NCBI GenBank assembly: GCA_902834555.1
Contig: CADFJN010000002.1
Coordinates: 62,001 to 126,000 of the forward strand
DNA length: 64,000 nt
Reading direction: 5' to 3'
Source: Atopobiaceae bacterium
Lineage (GTDB): Bacteria; Actinomycetota; Coriobacteriia; Coriobacteriales; Atopobiaceae
Below the pieces are notes generated by a model, which was not told the origin of the DNA, made no database searches, and saw only the letters and a program-made list of their open reading frames with translations. A program made the position numbers and the translations under genes. Positions 25,306 to 34,968 of the stretch are shown here, in pieces (position 1 is the first letter of the stretch; every line of letters begins with the position of its first letter).

Positions 25306-27261
25306 ATGGCTCTGGACTATGCAGAAGCGGCACGCGAGGTTCTGGAGGCGATCGGCGGCTCGGGCAACATTGTCTCGGCGGCGCACTGCGCCACACGTCT
25401 GCGCCTGGTCATCGCCGATGACAGCAAGATTGACAAGGAGAAGCTTGACAACGTCGTGGGCGCCAAGGGCAACTTCCAGGCTTCTGGTCAGCTTCAGGTA
25501 ATTTTTGGCACCGGTACCGTTGACAAGGTCTTCGACGAGTTCATCGCCCAGTCAGGCGTCACCGCCGCCTCCAAGGCGGAGGCCAAGGAGGCCGCTGCCA
25601 ACCAGGGCAACGCGTTCCAGCGCGCCATCAAGGTCCTCTCGGACGTCTTCGTCCCCATCATCCCCGCCATCGTGGCATCCGGTATGCTCATGGGCATCAT
25701 GGGTGCCCTCTCCTACATGGGATCCCAGGGCATAATCGCGCTCGACACCACGAGCGTCTGGTGGCGCATCGCGTCTCTCATCAACGCCTGCGCCCTTGGC
25801 AACCTCCAGATTCTCCTGGGCTTCTCCGCCGCTACGGTCTTTGGGGGCAACCCCTACCTCGGCGCCTCGCTCGGCGCGCTGCTCATAAGCTCCGACTTCA
25901 TCAACGCCTACAGCGCCAGCACCGCAATCGCCGAGGGCACCATGATCACGCTCGACGTGATCCCCGGCATCTACAGCATCGACTGGGTGGGCTACCAGGG
26001 CCACGTCATCCCCATCCTGGTGGGCGTGTGGATCCTCTGCTTCTTCGAGAAGCGACTCCACAAGGTCGTCCCCGAGATGTTCGACCTCTTCCTCACCCCG
26101 CTGCTCTCGGTCTCTCTTGCCGCCTACATCACGATCCTCTTCGTCGGCCCCATCTTTGTCTGGCTTGAGAACAACATCCTCGGCCTGCTCATGTGGCTGC
26201 TCCAGGTGCCCTTCGGCATTGGCTACATCATCATCGGCCTGATCTACTCGCCCTCCGTTGTCACCGGCCTGCACCAGATGTACACCGCCATCGACGTCTC
26301 CATGCTCGCCCAGTACGGCGTCACCTACTGGCTGCCCATCGCCAGCGCCGCCAACATCGCCCAGGGCGGCGCCTGCCTGGCCGTTGCGCTCAAGACCCAC
26401 TCCGAGAAGACCAAGTCCCTCGCCGTCCCCGCCGGCATCTCCTGCCTGCTCGGCATCACCGAGCCCGCAATCTTTGGCGTGAACCTGCCCAACATGAAGC
26501 CCTTCGTGGCAGGCATGATTGGCTCTGCCTGCGGCGCCCTGTGCTGCTTCATCTTCAACCTCGCCGCATCCGGCACTGGCGTCACCGGCATCTTTGGCAT
26601 CCTGCTCTGCATCGCGCAGCCGCTGCAGTACGTCATCATGTTCGCCGTCGCCTTTGGCGTAGCGTTCGCAATCTCCTCGGCGGTGTATCGCGACAAGGAC
26701 GCCACAGCGGCACCCGAGAAGGTCGCTGCCCAGACCGCTGCGGCGGCCGACGAGGCACGCGCTCTCGAAGCAGACGAGAAGGCCGAGACCCCCGCAGCCG
26801 AGGCTCCCAAGGCCGAGACCATCGGCGCACCTGCTACCGGCACCGCCGTCTCCCTGACCGACGTCTCCGACCCCGTCTTTGCCTCGCTCGCCATGGGCAA
26901 GGGCATCGCGGTCGAGCCCACGGATGGCAAGATCGTCTCGCCCGTCGACGGCACCGTGACCGTAGTCGCCGAGACCGGACACGCCCTTGGCCTGCTCTCC
27001 GACTCCGGCGCAGAGATTCTCATCCACATTGGCATCGATACTGTCGAGCTCAAGGGTGCGCCATTCACGCCCCTGGCCAAGGTGGGCGACCACGTGAGGC
27101 GCGGCGACGTCCTCATGGAGGCAGACCTTGGCGTCATCGAGGCGGCAGGCAAGAAGGCAACCACGATGCTCGTGATCACCAACACCGACGCATACTCCTC
27201 GGTTGACCAGCTCGCAACCGGCGAGGTCAAGGCCGGTGACGCCGTGGTGGCCACGCGCTAG
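25306..27261 (+). CDS. Sucrose-type PTS permease, EIIBCA fusion
   Basis: A 651-residue phosphotransferase permease that imports and phosphorylates a sugar. Residues 1-90 are the IIB domain with the phospho-cysteine Cys28 in SAAHCATRLRL. Residues about 105-455 are the membrane IIC domain of the glucose/sucrose superfamily. After an alanine/glutamate-rich linker, residues about 510-651 are a IIA-Glc domain with the phospho-histidine His574 in ILIHIGIDTVELKG. The adjoining sucrose-6-phosphate hydrolase gene points to sucrose as substrate; beta-glucosides or trehalose are possible from the domain order alone. GGGAG precedes ATG 25306. Confidence 0.92.
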   Translation: MALDYAEAAREVLEAIGGSGNIVSAAHCATRLRLVIADDSKIDKEKLDNVVGAKGNFQASGQLQVIFGTGTVDKVFDEFIAQSGVTAASKAEAKEAAANQGNAFQRAIKVLSDVFVPIIPAIVASGMLMGIMGALSYMGSQGIIALDTTSVWWRIASLINACALGNLQILLGFSAATVFGGNPYLGASLGALLISSDFINAYSASTAIAEGTMITLDVIPGIYSIDWVGYQGHVIPILVGVWILCFFEKRLHKVVPEMFDLFLTPLLSVSLAAYITILFVGPIFVWLENNILGLLMWLLQVPFGIGYIIIGLIYSPSVVTGLHQMYTAIDVSMLAQYGVTYWLPIASAANIAQGGACLAVALKTHSEKTKSLAVPAGISCLLGITEPAIFGVNLPNMKPFVAGMIGSACGALCCFIFNLAASGTGVTGIFGILLCIAQPLQYVIMFAVAFGVAFAISSAVYRDKDATAAPEKVAAQTAAAADEARALEADEKAETPAAEAPKAETIGAPATGTAVSLTDVSDPVFASLAMGKGIAVEPTDGKIVSPVDGTVTVVAETGHALGLLSDSGAEILIHIGIDTVELKGAPFTPLAKVGDHVRRGDVLMEADLGVIEAAGKKATTMLVITNTDAYSSVDQLATGEVKAGDAVVATR

Positions 27262-27343
27262 GCGCAACCACTGCTCCACATACGGGCGGTCGCCTCTGGT
27301 GGCCGCCCGTCTCGCATATCCGCACCCACTTGAGAGGAGCCCC

Positions 27344-28741
27344 ATGTCCCCCACGCACGAGCGCTGGACGCCCCGCTTCCACCTGGCCCCACGCCAGGGG
27401 TGGCTCAACGACCCCAACGGCCTCTGCCAGTTCCACGGTACCTACCATGTCTTCTACCAGGCGGCGCCCGCATGGCCCGCTCCCGGAAAGAAGGGCTGGG
27501 GGCACTTCGCCAGTCGTGACCTGGTGCGCTGGGAGGACCTGGGCGAACCCCTCGTGCCCTCCATCCCCGAGGACGCCGATGGCGTCTACTCCGGCTCGGC
27601 GCTGGTGGTCACAGGCGGCGCGCAGGACGGAGGCGACCTCCTGCGCCTCTACTACACCGGAAACGTCAAGTACGAGGGCGACCACATCCACAACGGCCGC
27701 GGCTCCAACCAGGTCATGGTCACGAGCGAGGACGGCGTCTCGCTCTCCGAGAAGAAGGTCCTGCTCCGCCCCAAGGACTACCCCTCCGACCTCACGCGCC
27801 ACGTGCGCGACCCCAAGGTCTGGGAGCAGGACGGACGCTACTACATGGTGCTGGGTGCCCGCCGCTCTGACGACGTGGGCGACGTCCTTCTCTACGAGTC
27901 CTCTGATGCCGTGGATTGGGCATATCGCGGACGCATCGAGTCCACGCATCCCTTTGGCTACATGTGGGAGTGCCCCAACGTCATCCAGGTGGACGGCCAT
28001 GACTACCTCGTGGTTTGTCCGCAAGGCCTGCCCAGCGAGCCCACGCGCTGGCAGAACCTCTACCAGGCCGGATACTTTCCGCTGCCACAGGGCATCCTTG
28101 CTACCACGCAGGTGGACGAGACGAGCTTCGTCGAGCTCGACTGGGGCTTCGACTTCTATGCGCCGCAGGTCTTTGAGGACGAGAAGGGCCGCTGCATCCT
28201 CATCGGCTGGATGGGCATGCCGGACGCCGACTACACCTCGGCACCGGACGGGCTTGCCTGGTGCCACTGCCTCACCGTGCCGCGCGAGGTAACGGTTGGG
28301 GAGAATGGCCTTCTCCGGCAGTGGCCCGTTACCGAGATCGACGGCCTTCGCGGCTTTGCCCAGCCAGTGAGTCCATCGGCGGGCGCGATTCTCCCCCACC
28401 ACTACGCCGACATCGAGCTTCTGGGCATCGAGGGCGACCTCGAGATGGGGTTCGACGGACAGCTGCAGCTTTCCTTCTCGGCGGGCGATGGCCTGCTGAG
28501 AATGACGTTTGCGGACGAGACGGCCGCCTCCGGCCGCACCGAGCGTGTGCTTCCGCTTGCGACGCTGCGCGAGCTCCGCGTGCTGGTGGACGGCTCCGCC
28601 GTGGAGGTCTACGTGAACCACGGCGAGGCGGTCCTCTCGACCAGGTGGTTCCCCACGGCGGACACGCTACTGGTCACCCTGCATGCCACCTGCGAGAGCG
28701 CCCATTCCTGGGAGATGGGCGGCGAGCCACCGCGCGCATAG
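27344..28741 (+). CDS. scrB: Sucrose-6-phosphate hydrolase (GH32)
   Basis: A 465-residue intracellular glycoside hydrolase of family 32 that splits sucrose 6-phosphate into glucose 6-phosphate and fructose. The three acidic motifs are all present: nucleophile Asp23 in WLNDPNG, Asp156 in HVRDPKV and acid/base Glu209 in MWECPNV. The C-terminal beta-sandwich follows from about residue 330. There is no signal peptide, in keeping with a PTS product as substrate. ATG 27344 follows GAGAGGAG; the longer frame from 27203 overlaps the PTS gene. It is the last gene of the sucrose operon. Confidence 0.94.
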   Translation: MSPTHERWTPRFHLAPRQGWLNDPNGLCQFHGTYHVFYQAAPAWPAPGKKGWGHFASRDLVRWEDLGEPLVPSIPEDADGVYSGSALVVTGGAQDGGDLLRLYYTGNVKYEGDHIHNGRGSNQVMVTSEDGVSLSEKKVLLRPKDYPSDLTRHVRDPKVWEQDGRYYMVLGARRSDDVGDVLLYESSDAVDWAYRGRIESTHPFGYMWECPNVIQVDGHDYLVVCPQGLPSEPTRWQNLYQAGYFPLPQGILATTQVDETSFVELDWGFDFYAPQVFEDEKGRCILIGWMGMPDADYTSAPDGLAWCHCLTVPREVTVGENGLLRQWPVTEIDGLRGFAQPVSPSAGAILPHHYADIELLGIEGDLEMGFDGQLQLSFSAGDGLLRMTFADETAASGRTERVLPLATLRELRVLVDGSAVEVYVNHGEAVLSTRWFPTADTLLVTLHATCESAHSWEMGGEPPRA

Positions 28742-28805
28742 CGCGGTGAGCGCCCGGCACGTGGCGCCCAAAGGCCACTTTCGAGCAGGCTTTCCTCAGC
28801 AGCCC

Positions 28806-28835
28806 ACGCTCCGGCGTCTTTTGTCGCCGGAGCGT
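28806..28835 (+). terminator. Terminator of the sucrose operon
   Basis: Perfect 11-bp stem ACGCTCCGGCG (28806-28816) with 28825-28835, loop TCTTTTGT, then a weak TTCACTTTG tail. Confidence 0.75.
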
Positions 28836-28900
28836 TCACTTTGTACGCGCCTACTGCCAAAACGGGCCTTCCGGCGGCGGGCGGCAGCGCGCCGCCACCC

Positions 28901-31684
28901 CTACGAATACGTAATCCTCACAGTCGGCACAATCCCGTTCATGGCATTGGAGTTGACCACCACGTAGAGGTACCGATGCACCGATCTGCGCAGGTTGTTG
29001 AGGGTATAGACGCTTCTCGGATCAGCGACGGTACCCGTTGCGGCGGTTGCGAGCATGAGATCCGTCCCGGCAGCAATCCCCTGGTCGTGGTCCATGTAGT
29101 AGTCGTCCACGCTGAAGTCCGAGAGGACAACGCCGTCAAAGCCCCACTCGTCACGCAGCAGCCCCGTTTGAAGGTCCTCTCGGCCACCGCCCCAAGTGTT
29201 TCCAAGGAAGCTGTAGCAGCTCATGATCGAGAGCGGCACATTCACCTTGGCCAGGGCCTGCTCCCCCGTCGACACGTCCAGCGCGGGCACCGCGTGCCGC
29301 GAGGACGACTTGACCACCATCTCGAACGGTCGCGCATAGATCTCGCGGACGGCCTGCTCGGTGGCCCAGGTGCACAGATGCTCCCTGCGGCTGGTCTCCT
29401 GGTCGTACACGCAGAAGTGTTTGAGCATGTTGACCATGCCGCGCGAAGCGCCACCATCCACCATGGCCCGGGCAAGGGCCCCCGTAAGCAGTGGGTCTTC
29501 CGAGTAGTACTCATAGTTCCTGCCCGAGAAGGGCGAACGGTGCATGTTGATTGCCGGACTCCACCAGCCAAAGATGCCAGACGAGAGGGACTCCTCGCCA
29601 ACGGCCTCGCCCATGCTGCGCAGCAGGTCAACGTCCCAGGACTCCGCCACTAGGTACTCGCTTGGCCACACGCAGTGCGAGCCGCCACGCTCCATGCCGC
29701 CCATCGCCACCGGAGAGTCGTCCCAGTCGGTTGCCGGCTTGCCTACGGAGTCGATCTTCTCGCCAGCACTGGTGCACACAAGGGCGACCATGTCGCCAGG
29801 GGACAGCTGGTCGAGAAGCACGTTCCACAGGGGGTCGTCGAACGTGCGCCCCCTCAGGTCGATGAGCGAGACCCCGTTCTGGGCGCCGGTCTCCGGTGCC
29901 GTCGCCGTCCCGTCATCCTCCGCCGCCGCGTCGTACATGGAAAGCGTCACGCCGACCGATGCTGCAGTCTTGTCCTGCGCAGGTGCCGGGAAGCTCCCCT
30001 GCATGTCTTTGCGGGTGAGAAGCACCGGGGTACCCCCGGCGGCTGCGGCCCGGTTGTCGAAGTACTCGTCAAGGTCTGGAAAGCGCGCGACAACGTCCGC
30101 GCCTGTCGCGTCATCGGTCTGGTAGCGCCTCTCGTCCAGGTCGAGCGCGCGCATCTCCACCACATGGTGGGAGTCAGTGCGAAGGGAGACCTGGTACGAG
30201 CCGGCGGCAAGCACCCAGCAGCCGTCCGCCGCAGACCAGCTTGCCATCTGGCGCACCGGCCAGCTCAGCTCCAGCGTTTGGGACGCGCCGGGTGCAAGCT
30301 CGCCGGTCTTGGCAAAGGCGACAAGAGACACCGCGCTCTTCTCGACGGACCCATCCCAAGGGGCACCCACGTACGCCTGGGCAACATCCTTGCCCGAGAG
30401 CTGCCCGGAGTTGGTGACCCGCACCGAGAGCACAACGTTGTCTCCGTCCAGCCGGCAGTCGAGAAGCGACCACGAGAAGCTCGTGTACGAGAGGCCATAG
30501 CCAAACGGGAAGGTCACGGCGCTGTTGTAGTCGATCGCGCCCATTGCAGCTGCCGTCTCGAAGTAGCGATAGCCCACGTAGATACCCTCGAGGTACTCCA
30601 CAAAGCGCGCGCCGTCGCCGGTGGTCTCGTTGCCGGGATAGAAGTCGTGGATGTCGGTGTAGCGATGCTCGCCCATGGTGTTGAAGCTCGGGGCAAGGTG
30701 CATGTCCCGAGCCCAGAGGTCGCAGGTCCGGCCGCAGGGGTTATGCCTCCCGCAGAGGACGTCGCCCACCACCTCCGCGCCCACCGCACCGGGAAAGCCC
30801 ACGTGGAGCAGCGCGTCCACCTGGTAGGGACTACCCTCCTCGACGAGCGGCCCCACCTCGAGCGTGGTTCCCGTGTTGAGAAGCACCACCACGTGGTCCG
30901 CAACCTCGCGCGCCCCCGCAACAAGGCCCAGCTCCTCCGTCGTGAGCTGGAGCGAGTGCTGTCCCTCGGCATAGTTTGCGGTCTCCTCGTTGGGGACAAA
31001 TGACGAGAAGCGCTCGTCTGCCAGCGAGGCGTTGAGGTCGAGCGAGAGGTCGTACCCCTCCCCGCTCGCCCGGCCAAGAACCACAACGGCAACCGTCCCA
31101 GAGACGCTCGCGCGCACGCCCTCCGGATAGCTCGACCACGGCAGCTCCCCAATGTAGTACGTGGTGGTTGCGCGCACGTCCAGCGTCTGGATGCCTCCGC
31201 GGGGACGGTCCTGCGCGTGCGCGGAGAGCCACTCGTGAACGGTGGGATTTACCTCGAGTCCCGCCTGGGTCAGGCCACCGTAGAAGCCCGTGCACACCGC
31301 GTCCGGCGCAACCGAGCCCGCGCCGTAGCCGCCAAAGAGCGGGTCCTCTGCGCAGCGACCGAGAAGGCTCACAGAGCAGCCCTCCGGCAGCGGCAACACG
31401 CCGTTGTTCGCCAGGAGCACCATGCCCTCTGCCTCAATCGTGCGCGCGACCTCGTGCGATGCGAGAACTGCCTCGTCGAGCGACGCGTAGGCAGGGGTGT
31501 AGTACGCGCCGTCCCATCCGGCGGTTACGTTGGGGTCAAGCGCCTCGACGCTCTGTACGCCGTGGACCTTCTCGGCGCCCTCGCCTTCACCCTGTGACGG
31601 CGCGGCAGCGCACCCCGCCTGCGCGAAGGCCGCAAGCGCACCAGCGGCAAGACCGAGCGCCTGACGACGTGTAACATCCCGCAT
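28901..31684 (-). CDS. Exported glycoside hydrolase family 3 protein with inverted domain order
   Basis: A 927-residue GH3 protein whose domains run in reverse of the usual order. After a twin-arginine leader (TRRQALGLAAG) and a cysteine at residue 25, the alpha/beta sandwich comes first (EGMVLLANNGVLPLPEG), then an FnIII-like domain (about 470-570), and the TIM barrel last, with nucleophile motif GVVLSDFSVDD near residue 860. This order is known from some ruminal beta-glucosidases. The residue three before the cysteine is Gln, a poor lipobox. The start at 31684 follows GGGGGG; the frame upstream to 32122 overlaps corA. Substrate, probably a beta-glucoside, is inferred. Confidence 0.82.
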   Translation of the reverse strand: MRDVTRRQALGLAAGALAAFAQAGCAAAPSQGEGEGAEKVHGVQSVEALDPNVTAGWDGAYYTPAYASLDEAVLASHEVARTIEAEGMVLLANNGVLPLPEGCSVSLLGRCAEDPLFGGYGAGSVAPDAVCTGFYGGLTQAGLEVNPTVHEWLSAHAQDRPRGGIQTLDVRATTTYYIGELPWSSYPEGVRASVSGTVAVVVLGRASGEGYDLSLDLNASLADERFSSFVPNEETANYAEGQHSLQLTTEELGLVAGAREVADHVVVLLNTGTTLEVGPLVEEGSPYQVDALLHVGFPGAVGAEVVGDVLCGRHNPCGRTCDLWARDMHLAPSFNTMGEHRYTDIHDFYPGNETTGDGARFVEYLEGIYVGYRYFETAAAMGAIDYNSAVTFPFGYGLSYTSFSWSLLDCRLDGDNVVLSVRVTNSGQLSGKDVAQAYVGAPWDGSVEKSAVSLVAFAKTGELAPGASQTLELSWPVRQMASWSAADGCWVLAAGSYQVSLRTDSHHVVEMRALDLDERRYQTDDATGADVVARFPDLDEYFDNRAAAAGGTPVLLTRKDMQGSFPAPAQDKTAASVGVTLSMYDAAAEDDGTATAPETGAQNGVSLIDLRGRTFDDPLWNVLLDQLSPGDMVALVCTSAGEKIDSVGKPATDWDDSPVAMGGMERGGSHCVWPSEYLVAESWDVDLLRSMGEAVGEESLSSGIFGWWSPAINMHRSPFSGRNYEYYSEDPLLTGALARAMVDGGASRGMVNMLKHFCVYDQETSRREHLCTWATEQAVREIYARPFEMVVKSSSRHAVPALDVSTGEQALAKVNVPLSIMSCYSFLGNTWGGGREDLQTGLLRDEWGFDGVVLSDFSVDDYYMDHDQGIAAGTDLMLATAATGTVADPRSVYTLNNLRRSVHRYLYVVVNSNAMNGIVPTVRITYS

Positions 31685-31799
31685 AATGACCCCCCACCAA
31701 ACCTCAGCATTAGTGCGCCCATGCGCGCCTTGGCAAGGGTATCTGCCGCGTAGACGCCAGCCCAAGACTCGTCGCGATTGGTCGACGCCATAACGCAAA

Positions 31800-31834
31800 A
31801 TGCCGTGCCCGCCACCAGGTGGCAGGCACGGCAT
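31800..31834 (-). terminator. Terminator of corA
   Basis: ATGCCGTGCC (31800-31809) pairs with 31825-31834, with an inner GCCACC/GGTGGC stem. On the minus strand the hairpin is followed by TTTTGCG. Confidence 0.8.
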
Positions 31835-31866
31835 GGGGTCACGCTTCAGGGCCACCGCAGCGGTCC

Positions 31867-32847
31867 CTATCTGACGACGCGGCTCTTCAGGATCCAGAAC
31901 GTCGCAACCACGGAGAGCCCCAGTGAGAGTATGACCGGGAACACCCATGTCTCGTCCATGGGAAGCCCGGTGTTCATGCCGTAGAACGAGAAGACCGTCG
32001 TGGGAACCGAGAGCACAAGCGTGATGATGGCGAGGGTACGCATCGTGAGGTTGAGGTTGTTGTTGATGATCGAGCCAAACGTCTCCATGGTCTCGTTGTA
32101 GACCTGCGTGTATATCTCGCACATCTCGATGGCCTGCTTGACCTCAACGGACGTGTCGTTCAGGAGGTCCCGGTCCTCGTCGTAAAGCTTGAGGATACGT
32201 CCGTAGCTTATGCGCTGGATGGTGGTGTCGAGCGCCTTGAGCGATGTCGAGAAGTACACCAGCGACTTCTCGAACCCCAGCATCTTGATGAGCTCCTCGT
32301 TGCGCATGGACCTCCGAAGCTCCCGCTCGTTCTCACGAAACTGGCGGTTTACCGACCGCAGGTCAATCTGGTAGCGCTTGGAGATGTGCAACAGAATCTG
32401 CAACAGGAAGCGCGTGCGCTGCGTCGTGTTGATGTCGCGGACCCGGCCGCTCTCAAGTGCGGAGACAGTCCAGTTCTCCTTGAGGCTCACGGTCATGACC
32501 AGGTCCTTCTCGGGCAGGAAGAGCACGGCGAGCGGATGCGTGTCGTACTGGACGATCGACGTACTCTCGGCCTCGCTCTTGTCCTCCACAAAGGGGCAAT
32601 CCACGATCACGAGCACCTGCCTGGTCTCGTCATCCCGCTCGATGCGCGAGCTCTCCTCGTCATCGAGCGCGGATGCGACAAAGTCCGGGATGACGCCCAT
32701 CTCGTTTTGCATCCAGGCGCGTTCTCGCTTGGTGGGAGCTACGACGCTCACCCAGCATCCCGGGCAGGGCCCCGCCACTCGAGAGGTGAGAAAGAACTTC
32801 TCGCCGCTCTCGTCCTCCTCGACGGATGTCTTGAAGCACTCGATCAC
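31867..32847 (-). CDS. corA: CorA family magnesium/cobalt transporter
   Basis: A 326-residue protein of the CorA family, a homopentameric channel for magnesium. About 260 cytoplasmic residues, rich in charged helices, precede two C-terminal membrane helices. The signature YGMNTGLPMDE follows the first helix. Translation starts at GTG 32847 with a modest purine-rich site upstream, 26 bp after the asnS stop, so it may be co-transcribed with asnS. A good terminator follows. Cysteines in GPCPGCW near residue 30 are unusual for the family. Confidence 0.92.
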   Translation of the reverse strand: MIECFKTSVEEDESGEKFFLTSRVAGPCPGCWVSVVAPTKRERAWMQNEMGVIPDFVASALDDEESSRIERDDETRQVLVIVDCPFVEDKSEAESTSIVQYDTHPLAVLFLPEKDLVMTVSLKENWTVSALESGRVRDINTTQRTRFLLQILLHISKRYQIDLRSVNRQFRENERELRRSMRNEELIKMLGFEKSLVYFSTSLKALDTTIQRISYGRILKLYDEDRDLLNDTSVEVKQAIEMCEIYTQVYNETMETFGSIINNNLNLTMRTLAIITLVLSVPTTVFSFYGMNTGLPMDETWVFPVILSLGLSVVATFWILKSRVVR

Positions 32848-32873
32848 AGGCCACGCCCCTACCCTTGGCGCTC

Positions 32874-34283
32874 TTAGAAGTCCGCGTTGCCCACGGTGCG
32901 CGGATGCGGCAGCACGTCGCGGATGTTGTCGACGCCCGTGAGGTACATGACCAGGCGCTCGAAGCCCAGGCCAAAGCCCGCGTGGTGGCAGCCGCCATAG
33001 CGCCGCAGGTCAAGGTAGTACTTGTACTGCTCGGGGTCCATGCCCAGCTCCTGGATGCGGCGCTCGAGCACGTCCAAGCGCTCCTCGCGCTGAGAGCCAC
33101 CAATGATCTCGCCAATGCCGGGGACCAGGCAGTCCGCGGCGGCGACGGTCTTGCCGTCGTCGTTCAAGCGCATGTAGAACGCCTTGATGTCGCGCGGGTA
33201 GTCCGTCACAAACGTGGGGCGCTTGAAGTGCTTCTCGGTAAGGTAGCGCTCGTGCTCGGTCTGGAGGTCGACGCCCCAGGAGACGGGGTACTCGAACATC
33301 GTGCCGGAGTTCTGGGCGTCCTCGAGGATCTTCACGGCGTCGGTGTAGCTCACGCGCGCAAAGTCGCTCGTGGCCACGTGCTGCAGGCGCTCCTTGAGGC
33401 CCTTGTCCACCCACTTGTTAAAGAAGTCCAGCTCGTCGGGGCAGTGCTCCATCACGTAGGTGATAACGTACTTGAGCATCTCCTCCGAGACGTCCATCTC
33501 GCCCTCGAGGTCGCAGAAGGCCATCTCGGGCTCGACCATCCAGAACTCGGCGGCATGACGGCGCGTGTTGGAGTTCTCGGCGCGGAAGGTGGGGCCAAAG
33601 GTGTAGACGTCGCCAAAGCTCATGGCAAAGTTCTCGGCCTGGAGCTGACCGGAGACCGTGAGGTTGGTGGGCTTGCCAAAGAAGTCCTTGCTGTAGTCCA
33701 CCTTGCCGTCCTCGGTGAGGGGCGGGTTGGCCGGGTCGATGGTGGTCACACGGAACATCTCGCCCGCGCCCTCGGCGTCCGACGCGGTGATGATGGGAGT
33801 GTTCACGTAGAGGAAGCCACGCTCCTGGAAGAAGCGGTGGATGGCGAAGGCAGCCACGCTGCGCACGCGGAAGACCGCGCGGAAGAGGTTGGTGCGGCTG
33901 CGCAGGTGCTGCTGGGTGCGCAGGAACTCGCGCGTCTGGCGCTTCTTCTGCATGGGGTAGTCGGGCGCGGAGGCGCCCTCCACCGTGACGGTCTCTGCCT
34001 GCAGCTCGAAGGGCTGGGGACGGTCCGGCGTAAGCTCGAGCGTTCCGCGCACGATGAGGGCGGCGCCCACGTTCTGCGAGACAATCCCCTCGTACGCCTC
34101 GTCCCCCAGGCGCTCGCGGTTGACCACAACCTGCAGGTCCTTGAAGCAGCTGCCGTCGTTCAGGGTGACAAAGCCAAAGTTCTTCATGTCGCGGATGGAG
34201 CGCACCCAGCCTGCGACGGTGAGCTCGGTGCCACCCAGCTGCTCCATGTCCGCGTAGAGCGCGGCGATTCTCGTGCGATTCAA
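32874..34283 (-). CDS. asnS: Asparaginyl-tRNA synthetase
   Basis: A class II aminoacyl-tRNA synthetase that charges tRNA-Asn. The N-terminal OB-fold anticodon-binding domain starts TVAGWVRSIRDMKNFGF. The catalytic core has motif 2 around TFRAENSNTRRHAAEFWM and motif 3 in GFGLGFERLVMYLTG. Two starts compete. TTG 34283 has AGAGGAAGG at ideal spacing and gives 469 residues, the family length. ATG 34313 has no ribosome site. I prefer TTG. It is divergent from msrC. Confidence 0.95.
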   Translation of the reverse strand: MNRTRIAALYADMEQLGGTELTVAGWVRSIRDMKNFGFVTLNDGSCFKDLQVVVNRERLGDEAYEGIVSQNVGAALIVRGTLELTPDRPQPFELQAETVTVEGASAPDYPMQKKRQTREFLRTQQHLRSRTNLFRAVFRVRSVAAFAIHRFFQERGFLYVNTPIITASDAEGAGEMFRVTTIDPANPPLTEDGKVDYSKDFFGKPTNLTVSGQLQAENFAMSFGDVYTFGPTFRAENSNTRRHAAEFWMVEPEMAFCDLEGEMDVSEEMLKYVITYVMEHCPDELDFFNKWVDKGLKERLQHVATSDFARVSYTDAVKILEDAQNSGTMFEYPVSWGVDLQTEHERYLTEKHFKRPTFVTDYPRDIKAFYMRLNDDGKTVAAADCLVPGIGEIIGGSQREERLDVLERRIQELGMDPEQYKYYLDLRRYGGCHHAGFGLGFERLVMYLTGVDNIRDVLPHPRTVGNADF

Positions 34284-34390
34284 GGGACGTCCTTCCTCTT
34301 GGAATTGTGTCATGCTCGTTAACCGTCCTATCTTATCGCGACGAGCTGGCACCGCATCCATCATTCTCCGCACTGGAAGGAGACGCCATC

Positions 34391-34918
34391 ATGGACAACC
34401 CGCAGGCCACAGACTACGAACTTCTCGCGCAGCAGGTAGGCTCACTTGCCGAGGGAACGCCGGGCTGGCTGCCCGCGCTTGCCAACGCAGCCGCCCTCCT
34501 GGGCGAGGCGCTGCCAAGCATCAACTGGGTGGGCTTCTACGTGGCCGTCGCAGGTCCCACAGGCAAGCAGGACCTTGTCCTTGGCCCCTTCTGGGGACGC
34601 CCCGCATGCGTGAGCATCCCCTATGGTGCCGGCGTCTGCGGAAGGGCCGTCGAGACAAACAAGCCCCAGCTTGTGCCCGACGTCCATGCATTCCCAGGCC
34701 ACATTGCCTGTGATGCCGCTTCGCGCTCGGAACTCGTGGTGCCCATCCACGTAACCGCCGCTGACGGCAGCACCACCGTCTGGGGCGTCCTCGACTGCGA
34801 CAGCCCTGTCCCCGCGCGCTTCTCGGCAGCAGACCTTGAGGGCTTCTCGCGCATAGTGCACGCGCTGGAGAAGTCTGCAGACCTTCTTGGTCCCACCGTG
34901 GTTCCCGTTCGCCCGTAG
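34391..34918 (+). CDS. msrC: Free methionine-(R)-sulfoxide reductase, GAF domain
   Basis: A 175-residue single-GAF-domain enzyme that reduces free methionine-(R)-sulfoxide with thioredoxin. Diagnostic blocks are SINWVGFY, GPFWGRPACVSIP, YGAGVCGRA and FPGHIACDAASRSELVVP, which hold the three conserved cysteines of the family (PAC, GVCG, IACD). It is cytosolic and part of oxidative repair. ATG 34391 follows GGAAGGAG. pyrE begins 50 bp downstream with its own ribosome site and may be co-transcribed. Confidence 0.9.
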   Translation: MDNPQATDYELLAQQVGSLAEGTPGWLPALANAAALLGEALPSINWVGFYVAVAGPTGKQDLVLGPFWGRPACVSIPYGAGVCGRAVETNKPQLVPDVHAFPGHIACDAASRSELVVPIHVTAADGSTTVWGVLDCDSPVPARFSAADLEGFSRIVHALEKSADLLGPTVVPVRP

Positions 34919-34968
34919 TCGCGTAGAATCTCTTGCGAGACGATCGTCACCACCGAGAGGAGACGTCA

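Noticed and set aside
25552..27417. 621-codon minus-strand open frame opposite the PTS gene
   Set aside because: Shadow frame; glycine/aspartate-rich with no recognisable domain.
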